DNA of 5,060 nucleotides, taken from positions 1 to 5,060 of the forward strand of contig JASIGS010000373.1 of the NCBI GenBank assembly GCA_030052355.1, given 5' to 3'. Position 1 is the stretch's first letter. Every line of letters starts with the position of its first letter. Positions 5,044 through 5,060 of the stretch are shown in pieces. The notes beneath the pieces were generated by a model. That model was not told the origin of the DNA. It saw nothing but the letters and a program-made list of their open reading frames with translations, and did no database searches. The DNA comes from Streptosporangiaceae bacterium (GTDB taxonomy: Bacteria; Actinomycetota; Actinomycetes; Streptosporangiales; Streptosporangiaceae). The translations under genes and the position numbers were made by a program.

Positions 5044-5060
5044 TGCCACCCGGAGGTACT

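Overview
The window is very GC-rich, with G/C strongly preferred at third codon positions, Shine-Dalgarno (SD) sites of the GGAG(G) type, 4-base stop/start overlaps and almost no intergenic DNA. Its gene families (ECF sigma factor of the SigE type, FadE-like acyl-CoA dehydrogenase, NDP-forming acyl-CoA synthetase, PHP-domain protein) point to a high-GC actinobacterium. I cannot name the genus. No tRNA, rRNA, CRISPR array or mobile element is visible, and no gene-free stretch reaches 300 bases; the longest is about 93 bases at the right edge.

Left part, plus strand (1-1763): the 3' end of an NDP-forming acyl-CoA synthetase (ATP-grasp domain) overlaps by ATGA a complete acyl-CoA dehydrogenase. 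One enzyme activates an acid to its CoA thioester and the other would oxidise it, so the pair looks like part of a catabolic operon for an unknown carboxylic acid. The dehydrogenase lacks the usual catalytic glutamate near its C-terminus.

Middle, minus strand (1767-3483): a SigE-type ECF sigma factor is followed 19 bases later by a single-pass membrane protein with a short basic cytoplasmic N-terminus and a predicted outside domain of about seven beta-propeller-like repeats. By position and topology it may regulate or sense for the sigma factor, but it has no recognisable zinc anti-sigma motif. A candidate promoter and an inverted repeat lie just upstream of the sigma gene. The membrane protein gene ends only 3 bases from the convergent dehydrogenase gene.

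Right part, minus strand (3559-4967): a short-chain dehydrogenase/reductase (SDR) is followed, with overlap, by a PHP-domain metal-dependent phosphoesterase-like gene. The PHP reading frame is intact, has all expected metal-ligand motifs and has a well-placed SD sequence, but it has no ATG, GTG or TTG codon where it should begin: the SDR stop region reads CTAA where a GTGA or ATGA overlap would be expected. This is the oddest feature of the window. A candidate promoter for the SDR-PHP pair lies at the right edge.

I see no clear evidence for a wholly new system. The sigma/propeller pair and the start-less PHP gene are the best leads.
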